From contig JAEETD010000020.1 in the NCBI GenBank assembly GCA_016290175.1, positions 1 through 40,837 on the forward strand: 40,837 nt of DNA. The letters run 5' to 3'. Positions 1 through 7,269 of this stretch are shown here, in pieces (the stretch's first letter is position 1; each line of letters starts with the position of its first letter). Made by a program: the position numbers and the translations under genes. This DNA is from Prevotella sp. GTDB lineage: Bacteria > Bacteroidota > Bacteroidia > Bacteroidales > Bacteroidaceae. A model generated the notes under the pieces. That model saw only the letters and a program-made list of their open reading frames with translations, was not told the origin of the DNA and made no database searches.

Positions 1-1933
1 TCTGTCCGTCGAAGCTGGTGTATGACCCCATACGGTCCTGCCAGCGCAGGTTCACACCCAGCGACAACCGCTTCGTCATCTGCACCTGTGTCTTTGCCAC
101 CAACTTATGCCTGAGGTATTCCAGCGCATACTGCGATACAATGTCTGCCTCCTGCTTCTTGTCCTGATGGATGTAGGCGTAATGGCATTGAACATTGACC
201 ATTGACCATTGAACATTGAAGCCGGCTTCGAGGCCAAAACTGTTAATCGTTGTATGGTTCACACTCTGCCATTCAGCAGCTTCGCCCTTCGATGTGTCCA
301 TGATCCAGTCGATCATGTTGCTCCCGTGATGATACCAGAGGGTAGAGTGAAGATATAAGATGGAAGCGGGAAGATGGAAGAGGGAGGATTGATAATTGAA
401 GCCCATCTCGAGGGCTTGCATCTCTTCGGGCTTCAGGTGCGGGTCGGCACTATATCCCTGCAGCTTGTAATACATCTCCGTGAACGATGGCATGCGTAGC
501 GAGGTGTTGTACGAGGCATGCAGTTTCAAGTGAGGGGTAGGGTGGTAACTCACGTCGATGCCCGGATAGACGGTCATGTTCATGTGGCTCCACGAGTTCT
601 TCACCGCCACAAGTCCTGCAGAGACGGTCATTTCGTCAAGTAATATATTATGCTCCAGATAGCCGCTGATGTTCGTCCTGTTCACCCCAAGGGTATAGTC
701 GCGGTCTGTGCCCTTGATGTGATGCGTCTGTGAGAGCGGCTCACCCAGGTTCCCGCTGACGAGATCCTCGTTCCTCAGTTCTGCTCCGAAAGCCGTCCGT
801 CCCGCTTTCCAGTCGAAATATCCCCCTGCATTCACACCATACACATCCGTGCGGTTATAGTTGTATTTCATCTTTTCAGGCTGTCCCCGATAACCCTCAT
901 AGCGGTCGCGGTGCTGGGTCCAGTAGAGGCTCGCACTCAGGTGCAGCGGTCCCTGCTTCGTCTGTCCCTGAATGGCAGAGAACACCTTTGTCGTGTGCTC
1001 ATACTGCTCATCTGCCTGCCATTTCGGCGATGCCCAGAACGTGCTCGAGCCCCAGCCTTTATCCGACAATCCCAGATGCCAATGAAGTCTTACTGCCTCA
1101 TTCTCATACTGTCCCTGATAGAATCCCTTAGCCCCGCTGAAGTCCGTATTCAGCTTTCCTGCCTTTGACCGGCTCCATCCGTCACTCCGGGAGTAATTGG
1201 CGGAAAAGGAGTGATGGAAGGAGTCAGGAGTCGGGAGACGGGAGTCAGTAGAATACCTTCCTCCGATGTTTGCATATCCATACGATCCCCCCTCCGTATG
1301 GAATGTGATCTCCTGCCTTCTGTCTCTTGTATCCTGTCTCCTGACTCCTGACTCCTGACTCCTTGTTACGATATTAATCGCCCCAACCAACGACGATGAC
1401 CCATAGATCCTTCCGGCAGGTCCCTCGAGCACCTCGATTCTCACGATATCGCTTAGGTCTACGGGCAGATCCATCGCATTGTGGCCCGTCTGGGGGTCAC
1501 AGATATTGATGCCGTTAAGCAGCAGGATAATCTGTTCGGAAGTGCCGCCTCTGATCGAGATATCCGTCTGTGCCCCAATCGGTCCTCGCTGACGGACATC
1601 CACGCCTATGGCGTATTTCAATAGGTCGTTGATACTTTGTACGGGAGCCTGCGCAATATCAGCACGGTCCAGTACAGTCACCATTCTCGCAGCCTGACTT
1701 TTCGTCAGAGGCGCTCTGGAGCCAGTCACGCTCACCTCCTCGAGCACCATCTCGCGGGCCGTCATCATCGCTGCTGAGTCCGTCACCACAGGATTGGTGC
1801 TGACACTCTCTGCCGAGGCGTACGTCAGCGTGGCTACAGAGAGCACGCTGCACACCACCTCCCTTCCCAGACAGGCGAAAAGCGAGTACCCTTTGTTTCC
1901 GAACTGACGGAACACGAGCACCGCCCGCTTCAT
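1..1933 (-). CDS. TonB-dependent outer-membrane receptor (BtuB-like), 3' end outside window
   Basis: An open frame of about 644 codons runs from ATG at 1933 off the left edge, with no stop in the stretches I translated (both ends and several internal segments). The N-terminus is signal-peptide-like. The plug domain follows (visible: VTVLDRADIAQAP, SINDLLKYAIGVDVRQRG, IRGGTSEQIILLLNG, EGPAGRIYGSSSLVGAINIV). The last visible residues (NLRWQDRMGSY) are typical of the final strands of BtuB-like barrels, so about 50 residues are probably missing. The expected role is TonB-powered uptake of a cobalamin-like or other large ligand; the ligand cannot be read from sequence. An in-frame ATG at 1954 lies almost on the predicted transcription start, so 1933 is preferred. 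Four heptamer arrays are embedded in frame, probably in surface loops. Confidence 0.88.
   Translation of the reverse strand, partial: MKRAVLVFRQFGNKGYSLFACLGREVVCSVLSVATLTYASAESVSTNPVVTDSAAMMTAREMVLEEVSVTGSRAPLTKSQAARMVTVLDRADIAQAPVQSINDLLKYAIGVDVRQRGPIGAQTDISIRGGTSEQIILLLNGINICDPQTGHNAMDLPVDLSDIVRIEVLEGPAGRIYGSSSLVGAINIVTRSQESGVRRQDTRDRRQEITFHTEGGSYGYANIGGRYSTDSRLPTPDSFHHSFSANYSRSDGWSRSKAGKLNTDFSGAKGFYQGQYENEAVRLHWHLGLSDKGWGSSTFWASPKWQADEQYEHTTKVFSAIQGQTKQGPLHLSASLYWTQHRDRYEGYRGQPEKMKYNYNRTDVYGVNAGGYFDWKAGRTAFGAELRNEDLVSGNLGEPLSQTHHIKGTDRDYTLGVNRTNISGYLEHNILLDEMTVSAGLVAVKNSWSHMNMTVYPGIDVSYHPTPHLKLHASYNTSLRMPSFTEMYYKLQGYSADPHLKPEEMQALEMGFNYQSSLFHLPASILYLHSTLWYHHGSNMIDWIMDTSKGEAAEWQSVNHTTINSFGLEAGFNVQWSMVNVQCHYAYIHQDKKQEADIVSQYALEYLRHKLVAKTQVQMTKRLSLGVNLRWQDRMGSYTSFDGQ
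186..220. repeat. Tandem heptamer array, 5 units, inside the TonB receptor gene
   Basis: Five consecutive 7-bp units (CATTGAA, CATTGAC, CATTGAC, CATTGAA, CATTGAA) lie in frame. Thirty-five bases is not a multiple of three, so the frame depends on the flanks, but reading continues on both sides. Confidence 0.85.
362..389. repeat. Tandem heptamer array, 4 units, inside the TonB receptor gene
   Basis: Four 7-bp units: GGAAGCG, GGAAGAT, GGAAGAG, GGAGGAT. They are translated as part of the barrel domain, probably an extracellular loop. Confidence 0.8.
1220..1247. repeat. Tandem heptamer array, 4 units, inside the TonB receptor gene
   Basis: Four units: GGAGTCA, GGAGTCG, GGAGACG, GGAGTCA. It belongs to the same family as the array at 1321-1362, read on the opposite strand. 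Confidence 0.85.
1321..1362. repeat. Tandem heptamer array, 6 units, inside the TonB receptor gene
   Basis: TGTCTCT, TGTATCC, TGTCTCC, then three TGACTCC units, 42 bp in all. It encodes a polar stretch between the plug domain and the barrel. Confidence 0.85.
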
Positions 1934-1962
1934 GTTGAATCTTGGTTTGTACATAACGGCTG

Positions 1963-1970
1963 CAAAGGTA
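1963..1970 (-). promoter_or_regulatory. -7 box of the TonB receptor promoter
   Basis: TACCTTTG on the minus strand matches the Bacteroidetes -7 consensus TAnnTTTG. Transcription would start near 1956, which favours the ATG at 1933 over 1954. Confidence 0.7.
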
Positions 1971-2013
1971 CAAAATAATAGCAAGAATATGCATGTTATT
2001 CGGAATCTTTTCG

Positions 2014-2021
2014 TATCTTTG
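2014..2021 (+). promoter_or_regulatory. -7 box of the SGNH hydrolase promoter
   Basis: TATCTTTG lies 22 bp before the ATG at 2044. It is divergent from the receptor promoter, about 45 bp away. An upstream in-frame start (1993) precedes this box and is therefore not used. Confidence 0.7.
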
Positions 2022-2043
2022 CAGCGCAAAAGACAAATTACTT

Positions 2044-2850
2044 ATGAAGAAAGGTGTATTTTTATGTCTGTTTTTGGTGTCGCTCGTGATGCCGGCATGT
2101 GCTCAACAGGTGATGCAGCATCCTTGGAAGGGGAAGCGCGTGGCGTATTTTGGTGACTCGATTACAGACCCGAGGGTAACTGCCTCGAAGACGAAATACT
2201 GGGGATTCCTGCAGGAATGGCTCCAGATAGAACCGTATGTGTATGGGGTGAGCGGACGGCAGTGGAACGATATCAGGCGTCAGACAGATAAACTGAAGGA
2301 GGAGCACGGCGATGATTTTGACGCTATCCTGATCTTCATGGGTACGAACGACTATAACGCGGGTGTGCCCATCGGAGAGTGGTTTACGGAGGCTGACGAG
2401 CAAGTGATGGCGGGTATCCACGAGCCGAAGCACATGGTGGACCGCAAGCACCGTTATCCTGTGATGAGCGACTCTACCTATCGTGGCCGTATCAACCAGG
2501 CTCTGGACTATGTGAAGCGGACGTTCCCCAAGAAGCAGATCGTGCTGATGACACCGATTCACCGTGCAGAGTTCTATGCCAATGAGAGCAACTGGCAGCC
2601 GCGTGAGGACTATACGAACCTTTGCGGGGAGTATATCGATGCGTATGTGCAGTCGGTGAAGGAGGCGGGCAATCTGTGGGCCGTGCCTGTGATTGACCTG
2701 AATGCGCTTTGTGGGCTCTATCCGCTGATGGACGAGATGGCGCAGTATTTCAGGAATGCAGGGAACGACCGCCTGCATCCGAATGATGCGGGGCATGAAC
2801 GGATGGCAAAGACCATCATGCAGCAATTATCTGCGTTGCCTATTTTCTGA
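2044..2850 (+). CDS. Secreted SGNH/GDSL-family hydrolase
   Basis: 268 residues. Residues 1-20 form a signal peptide ending in PACAQ; a lipoprotein reading of Cys19 is possible but weak. Block I is YFGDSITDP (nucleophile Ser39), block III is GTND (100-103), and block V is DRLHP (Asp242, His245), so the catalytic triad is complete. Members of the superfamily hydrolyse esters on carbohydrates or lipids; no substrate can be assigned. The ATG at 2044 is chosen because the promoter box lies between it and the upstream alternative. The gene ends 11 bp inside the convergent folA gene. Confidence 0.85.
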   Translation: MKKGVFLCLFLVSLVMPACAQQVMQHPWKGKRVAYFGDSITDPRVTASKTKYWGFLQEWLQIEPYVYGVSGRQWNDIRRQTDKLKEEHGDDFDAILIFMGTNDYNAGVPIGEWFTEADEQVMAGIHEPKHMVDRKHRYPVMSDSTYRGRINQALDYVKRTFPKKQIVLMTPIHRAEFYANESNWQPREDYTNLCGEYIDAYVQSVKEAGNLWAVPVIDLNALCGLYPLMDEMAQYFRNAGNDRLHPNDAGHERMAKTIMQQLSALPIF

Positions 2851-3322
2851 CGTAATCGACAAAGGAATAGCGGAAGTCGTGACGATCATCGATGGGATGG
2901 TCTTCACGGCTTTCTTCTTGCCAGTCGTCTTCGTAGGGAGGGAAGAAGGTGTCGGCATCGGCTGGGGTATCGTCAATCTCCGTGAGACAGAGACGGTCGG
3001 CAAGCTTCAGGGCCTGACGATAGACGGAGGCACCACCGATGATATAGATATCCTCATCAGTTGAGCAGTGCTTAAGGGCTTCTTCCAAAGAGGCATAGAC
3101 ATCGCAGCCTGGGAACGCTTTCTGAGACCTGCTCAACACGATGTTTCTGCGATTAGGCAGGGCGCCCTTGGGCAAGGAAAGGAAGGTGTTGCGGCCCATA
3201 ATGATCGTATGGCCCGTGGTGAGCGCCTTGAAACGTTTCAGGTCGTTGGGCAACCAATAGATCAACTTATTCTGATATCCGATGGCCCTGTTTTTCGCCA
3301 CCGCAGCGATGATGCTAATCAT
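2840..3322 (-). CDS. folA: Dihydrofolate reductase
   Basis: 160 residues, normal length for bacterial DHFR. Reduces dihydrofolate to tetrahydrofolate with NADPH, recycling the dihydrofolate made by ThyA. Visible hallmarks: ISIIAAVAKNRAIGY at the N-terminus, LPNDLKRFKALT (substrate helix with Asp), IIMGRNTFLSLP, and IYIIGGASVYRQAL near the C-terminus. It is the last gene of the rsmF-like/thyA/folA operon. The 30-bp gap to thyA consists almost wholly of a heptamer array ending at the start codon. It overlaps the SGNH gene tail to tail by 11 bp. Confidence 0.96.
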   Translation of the reverse strand: MISIIAAVAKNRAIGYQNKLIYWLPNDLKRFKALTTGHTIIMGRNTFLSLPKGALPNRRNIVLSRSQKAFPGCDVYASLEEALKHCSTDEDIYIIGGASVYRQALKLADRLCLTEIDDTPADADTFFPPYEDDWQEESREDHPIDDRHDFRYSFVDYVRK

Positions 3323-3353
3323 AACTCTTAACTCTTAATTCTTAACTCTTAAC
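3323..3353. repeat. Heptamer array filling the thyA-folA gap
   Basis: On the minus strand GTTAAGA, GTTAAGA, ATTAAGA, GTTAAGA, then GTT and the folA ATG. Four units plus three bases plus ATG is exactly the arrangement seen before the first smalltalk gene (14927-14958). It replaces any Shine-Dalgarno sequence. Confidence 0.85.
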
Positions 3354-4147
3354 TACACACTCACTTCTGCTTTGATGTGTGGATGGGGATCGTAGTTGAC
3401 CAGTTCAAAGTCCTCGTACTGGAAATCGAAGAGGCTCTTGACATCGGGATTGAGCTTCATCTGAGGCAGGGGACGGGGCTCACGGGTCAATTGGAGCTTC
3501 GCCTGTTCGATGTGGTTCAGATAGAGATGGGTATCACCCGTGGTGTGGATGAAGTCGCCTGCCTTAAAGCCTGTGACCTGTGCCATCATCTGCAGCAGAA
3601 GGGCGTAGGAGGCGATGTTGAAGGGTACGCCCAGGAACGTGTCTGCTGAACGCTGATAGAGCTGCAACGACAGACGGTCGCCTGCCACATAGAACTGGAA
3701 GATAGTGTGGCAAGGGGGCAGGGCCATTTCGTTGACCTCAGCCACATTCCAGGCAGAGACAATCATACGACGGGAGTTGGGATTGTTCTTCAACTGGTCC
3801 AATACATACTGTATCTGGTCGATTGTACCGCCTTTATAGTCTGGCCACGAGCGCCATTGGTGACCATACACGGGTCCCAGCTCGCCGTTCTCATCAGCCC
3901 ACTCGTTCCAGATGCGCACACCGTGCTCCTGCAGATATTTCACATTGGTGTCGCCCTTCAGGAACCAGAGCAGTTCGTAGATGATTGACTTCAGATGGAG
4001 TTTCTTCGTGGTCAGCAGGGGGAAACCGTCATCGAGGTTGTAACGACTCTGGGTGCCGAAGATGCTGATGGTACCTGTGCCTGTACGGTCGCTTTTCTCT
4101 GTGCCTTCCGTCAGGATGCGGTTGAGAATGTCTAAATACTGTTTCAT
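3353..4147 (-). CDS. thyA: Thymidylate synthase
   Basis: 264 residues from ATG at 4147, the usual length. Converts dUMP to dTMP using methylene-tetrahydrofolate. Visible: [14 protein letters not shown] near the N-terminus, [11 protein letters not shown], the active-site cysteine in [12 protein letters not shown], the [17 protein letters not shown] substrate loop, and HLYLNHIEQ. An upstream in-frame start would add 19 residues inside rsmF and has no family support. The start overlaps the rsmF stop by four bases (ATGA type), suggesting translational coupling. Confidence 0.97.
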   Translation of the reverse strand: MKQYLDILNRILTEGTEKSDRTGTGTISIFGTQSRYNLDDGFPLLTTKKLHLKSIIYELLWFLKGDTNVKYLQEHGVRIWNEWADENGELGPVYGHQWRSWPDYKGGTIDQIQYVLDQLKNNPNSRRMIVSAWNVAEVNEMALPPCHTIFQFYVAGDRLSLQLYQRSADTFLGVPFNIASYALLLQMMAQVTGFKAGDFIHTTGDTHLYLNHIEQAKLQLTREPRPLPQMKLNPDVKSLFDFQYEDFELVNYDPHPHIKAEVSV

Positions 4148-5325
4148 TGTATATCTATGATTTTTACTTCTTCTGTGGGGAGGTGGGTGGTCTTGATGCG
4201 CCAAGGCTTCGGATAGAGGTTGTTGGCGCGGTTGCCGATATTCTTCACAGGGCCGAGAACGAAGCCCTTGTAGGTCACAGTAACGATACCGCGAGGGGTA
4301 TCGGCAGGCAGCACGAGGGCTTCACCACGCAGATATCTCAGAGCCTCGGAGTAGGGGAGGTCGACGTGTGGGAAATCGCCCTGGGGAAGGTCTGTTTGAA
4401 GGACTTTGAGTTTAGAGTTAAGAGTGAAGAGTGAAGAACTATGATTACTCTTGCGCAGCACACAAACAAACAGTCCTTCGCTGCGGGTGATGCCGGGGAT
4501 AAAACGATAGACGGGCGCATCGAAGCCTTCGAGCAGTGAGCCTGTGATATGCCAGGATGGGTCGGTGGGGATGTCGATCACCTCGGCATCGTAGGTATCC
4601 ATGATCCAACGCACGTTCTCTTCGTTCTCCTTGGTGTTAAAGGTACACGTACTATATATAAGGATGCCGCCTGGATTCAGACACTCCCAGGCATCGGCTA
4701 CGATCTCCCGTTGTAGGCGCCAGCACTTTTCAACGTTCTGCAGACTCCACTCGCTGATGGTGGCTGGATCCTTGCGGAACATACCCTCGCCTGAGCAAGG
4801 CACATCGCAGAGGATGAGGTCGAACTTCGCCTTGGCCTTCTTGAAATCACGCGGGTAATTATTGGTGACGGTGCAATTCTTAGCGCCCCACTTAGTGATG
4901 TTCTCCAACAGGATCTGGGCGCGTGTAGGAATGGGTTCGTTGCTTACAAGCATACTACCCTCTGGCAATACGCTAAGCATCGCCGTAGATTTCCCGCCTG
5001 GCGCCGCACACATGTCCAGGACATTTAGAGGTGAGAGAATACTCAATTCCCTGAGAATATGGGTGACGAACATCGAGGCGGCCTCCTGCACATAATAGCA
5101 ACCAGCGTGGAAGAGAGGATCGAACGTAAACTGCGGACGCCCCTCCAGATAGAATCCCTCAGGACACCAGGAAACTTGGTACTGGGGCCAGGCCCCAGGA
5201 TAAAGTTTCGGATTGAGGCGGATGCTCACTGGGGCCTCTTCGTTGAAGGCCTCTAAGTAACTGCTGAAGCGTGCCTCGCCCATCAGTAGCCGCGTTTCCC
5301 GTACAAAATCCTCAGGTAATTGCAT
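4144..5325 (-). CDS. RsmF/NOL1/NOP2/sun-family RNA (cytosine-5)-methyltransferase
   Basis: 393 residues. Methylates a cytosine of 16S rRNA (or tRNA) at carbon 5 using SAM. Visible: CAAPGGKST (SAM motif), [14 protein letters not shown] (motif IV, Pro-Cys), and [12 protein letters not shown] (catalytic Thr-Cys). The C-terminal segment (LRYLRGEAL to NLYPKPWRI) resembles the RNA-binding tail of the RsmF group. A heptamer array at 4408-4435 encodes a Ser/Leu-rich linker before this tail, which suggests in-frame insertion between domains. First gene of an operon with thyA and folA. Confidence 0.88.
   Translation of the reverse strand: MQLPEDFVRETRLLMGEARFSSYLEAFNEEAPVSIRLNPKLYPGAWPQYQVSWCPEGFYLEGRPQFTFDPLFHAGCYYVQEAASMFVTHILRELSILSPLNVLDMCAAPGGKSTAMLSVLPEGSMLVSNEPIPTRAQILLENITKWGAKNCTVTNNYPRDFKKAKAKFDLILCDVPCSGEGMFRKDPATISEWSLQNVEKCWRLQREIVADAWECLNPGGILIYSTCTFNTKENEENVRWIMDTYDAEVIDIPTDPSWHITGSLLEGFDAPVYRFIPGITRSEGLFVCVLRKSNHSSSLFTLNSKLKVLQTDLPQGDFPHVDLPYSEALRYLRGEALVLPADTPRGIVTVTYKGFVLGPVKNIGNRANNLYPKPWRIKTTHLPTEEVKIIDIQ
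4408..4435. repeat. Tandem heptamer array inside the rsmF-like gene
   Basis: GAGTTTA, GAGTTAA, GAGTGAA, GAGTGAA. Read on the minus strand it encodes [12 protein letters not shown] residues between the catalytic and C-terminal domains. Confidence 0.8.
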
Positions 5326-5335
5326 ATTTACAGCG

Positions 5336-5343
5336 CAAAATTA
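5336..5343 (-). promoter_or_regulatory. -7 box of the rsmF-thyA-folA operon
   Basis: TAATTTTG on the minus strand, 11 bp before the ATG at 5325, giving a very short leader. Confidence 0.55.
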
Positions 5344-5386
5344 CGAAAAAACAAGGGTAAAACAAAAAAAATTGAGGGAAAAACAC

Positions 5387-5394
5387 TATCTTTG
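5387..5394 (+). promoter_or_regulatory. -7 box of the DUF6249/PspC/sigma operon
   Basis: TATCTTTG, 58 bp before the ATG at 5453. Confidence 0.65.
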
Positions 5395-5452
5395 CAACTT
5401 ATTAAGAATTTGTGACGTCAAACAGGTGTAGAAATCAAAAAACAAGTGAGAT

Positions 5453-6160
5453 ATGAAACAGTATTTAATTGCAATCACAATGTTGCTGGTCCTCAGTCTG
5501 AATGCTGAGGCCGCATCGCAGAAGCACCGCCACTCGGCTCGTACGGAGCAGGTGGACTCTACTAAAGACAAGCAAGACGCAATCGAGGCCTTCTCTGACA
5601 CCACCTCTTCATCTAAAGAAGATGCTGAGGACGATCAGTACATCACCCACCGTCACCGCACTACCTATACGACCAGCAGTGACGTAAAGGAGCTCAAGGA
5701 AGTGATGGAAAGCGTAGGTGGTATCTTTGGACCAATGTTGGCTGTGGGCGTTGTCGTCTTCCTCGCCATCTTCTTCCTGCTCCCCCTGCTGATCATCTTC
5801 GTGATCATCTATTTCGTGAACAAGAACCGCAAGGAGCGTTACAAGCTGGCGCAGATGGCCATCCAGAACGGACAGCCTATCCCAGATGATATCCTGAAGA
5901 ATCAGGTGGCTTCCACCTCGAAGAGCGGTGACTATCAGACAGGTATCCGTCAGATGTTCTTAGGTGTGGGCCTCGCTATCTTCCTGGGAATAGTGGCTGG
6001 TAAGATAGGCTTTGGCATCGGCGCCCTAGTGTTCTTCATCGGACTGGGTAAATGGTTCATTGCCCGCCAGAACGGCGACACAGGCAACGATGATCTTCTG
6101 AACAATAACAATTCGAAAAATCAATTCAATAACAATTCAAACATTCGCGACTATGAGTAA
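5453..6160 (+). CDS. DUF6249-type membrane protein
   Basis: 235 residues. A signal peptide (1-20, ending NAEAAS) is followed by a His/Ser/Asp-rich segment, a strong membrane helix (about 98-122), a basic segment with KLAQMAIQNGQPIPDDIL (the signature of DUF6249-type proteins), two more hydrophobic segments (about 165-200) and an Asn-rich tail. Function unknown; members usually sit beside PspC proteins and ECF sigma factors, as here, suggesting an envelope-stress or membrane-sensing role (inference). It overlaps the next gene by 8 bp. Confidence 0.75.
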   Translation: MKQYLIAITMLLVLSLNAEAASQKHRHSARTEQVDSTKDKQDAIEAFSDTTSSSKEDAEDDQYITHRHRTTYTTSSDVKELKEVMESVGGIFGPMLAVGVVVFLAIFFLLPLLIIFVIIYFVNKNRKERYKLAQMAIQNGQPIPDDILKNQVASTSKSGDYQTGIRQMFLGVGLAIFLGIVAGKIGFGIGALVFFIGLGKWFIARQNGDTGNDDLLNNNNSKNQFNNNSNIRDYE

Positions 6161-6350
6161 GAGATTAATGCGCTCTAATGACAGAGTAATAGCTGGTGTG
6201 TGTGGCGGTATCGCTGAGTATCTGGAGTTCGACCCCGTAATGGTCCGCATCGCCTATGCATTCCTCACCATATTCACAGCCTTCTGTGGCTTGATATTCT
6301 ACTTTGTGCTTTGGCTCTGTATGCCGGAGAAAGGGCTCCTGGAAAGGTAA
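6153..6350 (+). CDS. PspC-domain small membrane protein
   Basis: 65 residues, nearly all PspC domain: KRLMRSNDRVIAGVCGGIAEYLEFDPVMVR followed by one hydrophobic helix and LWLCMPE. In other bacteria PspC domains take part in phage-shock or envelope-stress signalling. Its start lies inside the upstream gene (8-bp overlap), and the sigma factor starts 12 bp downstream, so the three are probably cotranscribed. Confidence 0.88.
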   Translation: MSKRLMRSNDRVIAGVCGGIAEYLEFDPVMVRIAYAFLTIFTAFCGLIFYFVLWLCMPEKGLLER

Positions 6351-6362
6351 AGCAATCAACAA

Positions 6363-6905
6363 GTGGCGGAGCTCAACGACATAGCCTTAGTGACGCAGGT
6401 GGCGGTTTTCCACAACAAGCGGGCCTTTGACCAACTTGTCAGGAAATACCAGTCGCCTGTCCGTCGGTTCTTCCTGAATCAGACATTGGGCGATGCACAG
6501 TTGAGCGACGATCTGGCTCAGGAGACCTTCATCAAGGCCTATCTGAACATCACCAGGTTCCGCGGCCTCTCCAGCTTCTCCACCTGGCTGATGCGCATTG
6601 CCTATAACGTCTTCTACGACGATGTGCGGGCGAGAAAGCAGACGGAAGATGTGGATACCTCGATGTCGGCGCTCAGACAGACGTCATCGAATGGCGATTC
6701 CAATCTGAAGATGGATATCTACGCGGCCCTTGCCCTGTTGAAGCCTGACGAACGCACCTGTATCACGCTGCAGCTCATCGACGGCTATCCCATCGACCAG
6801 ATCAGCAAGATCACAGGCATTGCCGACAACACGGTGAAATCGCATCTCAGACGAGGCAAGGAAAAAATGGCAGTCTATTTAAAACAAAATGGTTATGACC
6901 GATAA
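6363..6905 (+). CDS. ECF-type RNA polymerase sigma factor
   Basis: 180 residues from a GTG start. Region 2 is visible (DDLAQETFIKAYLNITRFRGLSSF-STWLMRIAYNVFYDD) and region 4 contains the helix-turn-helix (CITLQLIDGYPIDQISKITGI, then VKSHLRRGKEKM). Directs RNA polymerase to a specific regulon. The downstream membrane-anchored protein, whose start overlaps the sigma 3' end by 17 bp, is placed like an anti-sigma factor. No ATG fits the start; GTG gives the family length. Confidence 0.92.
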   Translation: MAELNDIALVTQVAVFHNKRAFDQLVRKYQSPVRRFFLNQTLGDAQLSDDLAQETFIKAYLNITRFRGLSSFSTWLMRIAYNVFYDDVRARKQTEDVDTSMSALRQTSSNGDSNLKMDIYAALALLKPDERTCITLQLIDGYPIDQISKITGIADNTVKSHLRRGKEKMAVYLKQNGYDR

Positions 6906-7269
6906 CAATCAATTTTTAGAGGATCTCTTCAAACAGGCTGCTCAGCAGCAGATTGAGGACAATGGCTTTACTGAGCGGGTGATGCAGAACCTGCCCAAGA
7001 CGGATACTGTCCGCAGGCTCTCGCGCCTGTGGAGCGTGTTCTGTGTTCTCGTGGGCCTGGGATTGTTCTTCGCCTTCGGAGGCTGGCAGGTGCTTCAGGG
7101 CCTCTTCTATGGCGGCCTGCGCATGCTGTTAGGCTGGATCGAGGTGTTTGCCCTGACGGTTCCCACCACCGAGATCAACATCAATCTTTGGGTTGTTCTT
7201 CTGCTGGTTGGCTTTGTATTAGTCGTCCTGCCTTATCAAACATACCGTAAGTTGTCTGCAACACTCTGA
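6889..7269 (+). CDS. Small membrane protein downstream of the sigma factor (DUF5056-like), possible anti-sigma factor
   Basis: 126 residues (an ATG at 6895 would give 124). The N-terminal soluble segment has DNNQFLEDLFKQAA and NGFTERVMQNLP, a short cytoplasmic signature seen in DUF5056-type proteins. Two membrane helices follow (about 48-70 and 98-118). Partner genes of ECF sigma factors in Bacteroidetes often have this layout of a short cytoplasmic part plus helices. That role is inferred from position. Its last 89 bp overlap the 3' end of the convergent porE-like gene. Confidence 0.72.
   Translation: MVMTDNNQFLEDLFKQAAQQQIEDNGFTERVMQNLPKTDTVRRLSRLWSVFCVLVGLGLFFAFGGWQVLQGLFYGGLRMLLGWIEVFALTVPTTEININLWVVLLLVGFVLVVLPYQTYRKLSATL

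Noticed and set aside
1659..2036. Minus-strand frame overlapping the TonB receptor start
   Set aside because: It is another frame of the receptor gene, whose own frame has a signal peptide and plug domain.
7181..7269. Frameshift or misannotation at the 89-bp convergent overlap
   Set aside because: Both proteins keep plausible C-termini (OmpA domain end and a membrane-helix tail), so a true overlap is the simplest reading.
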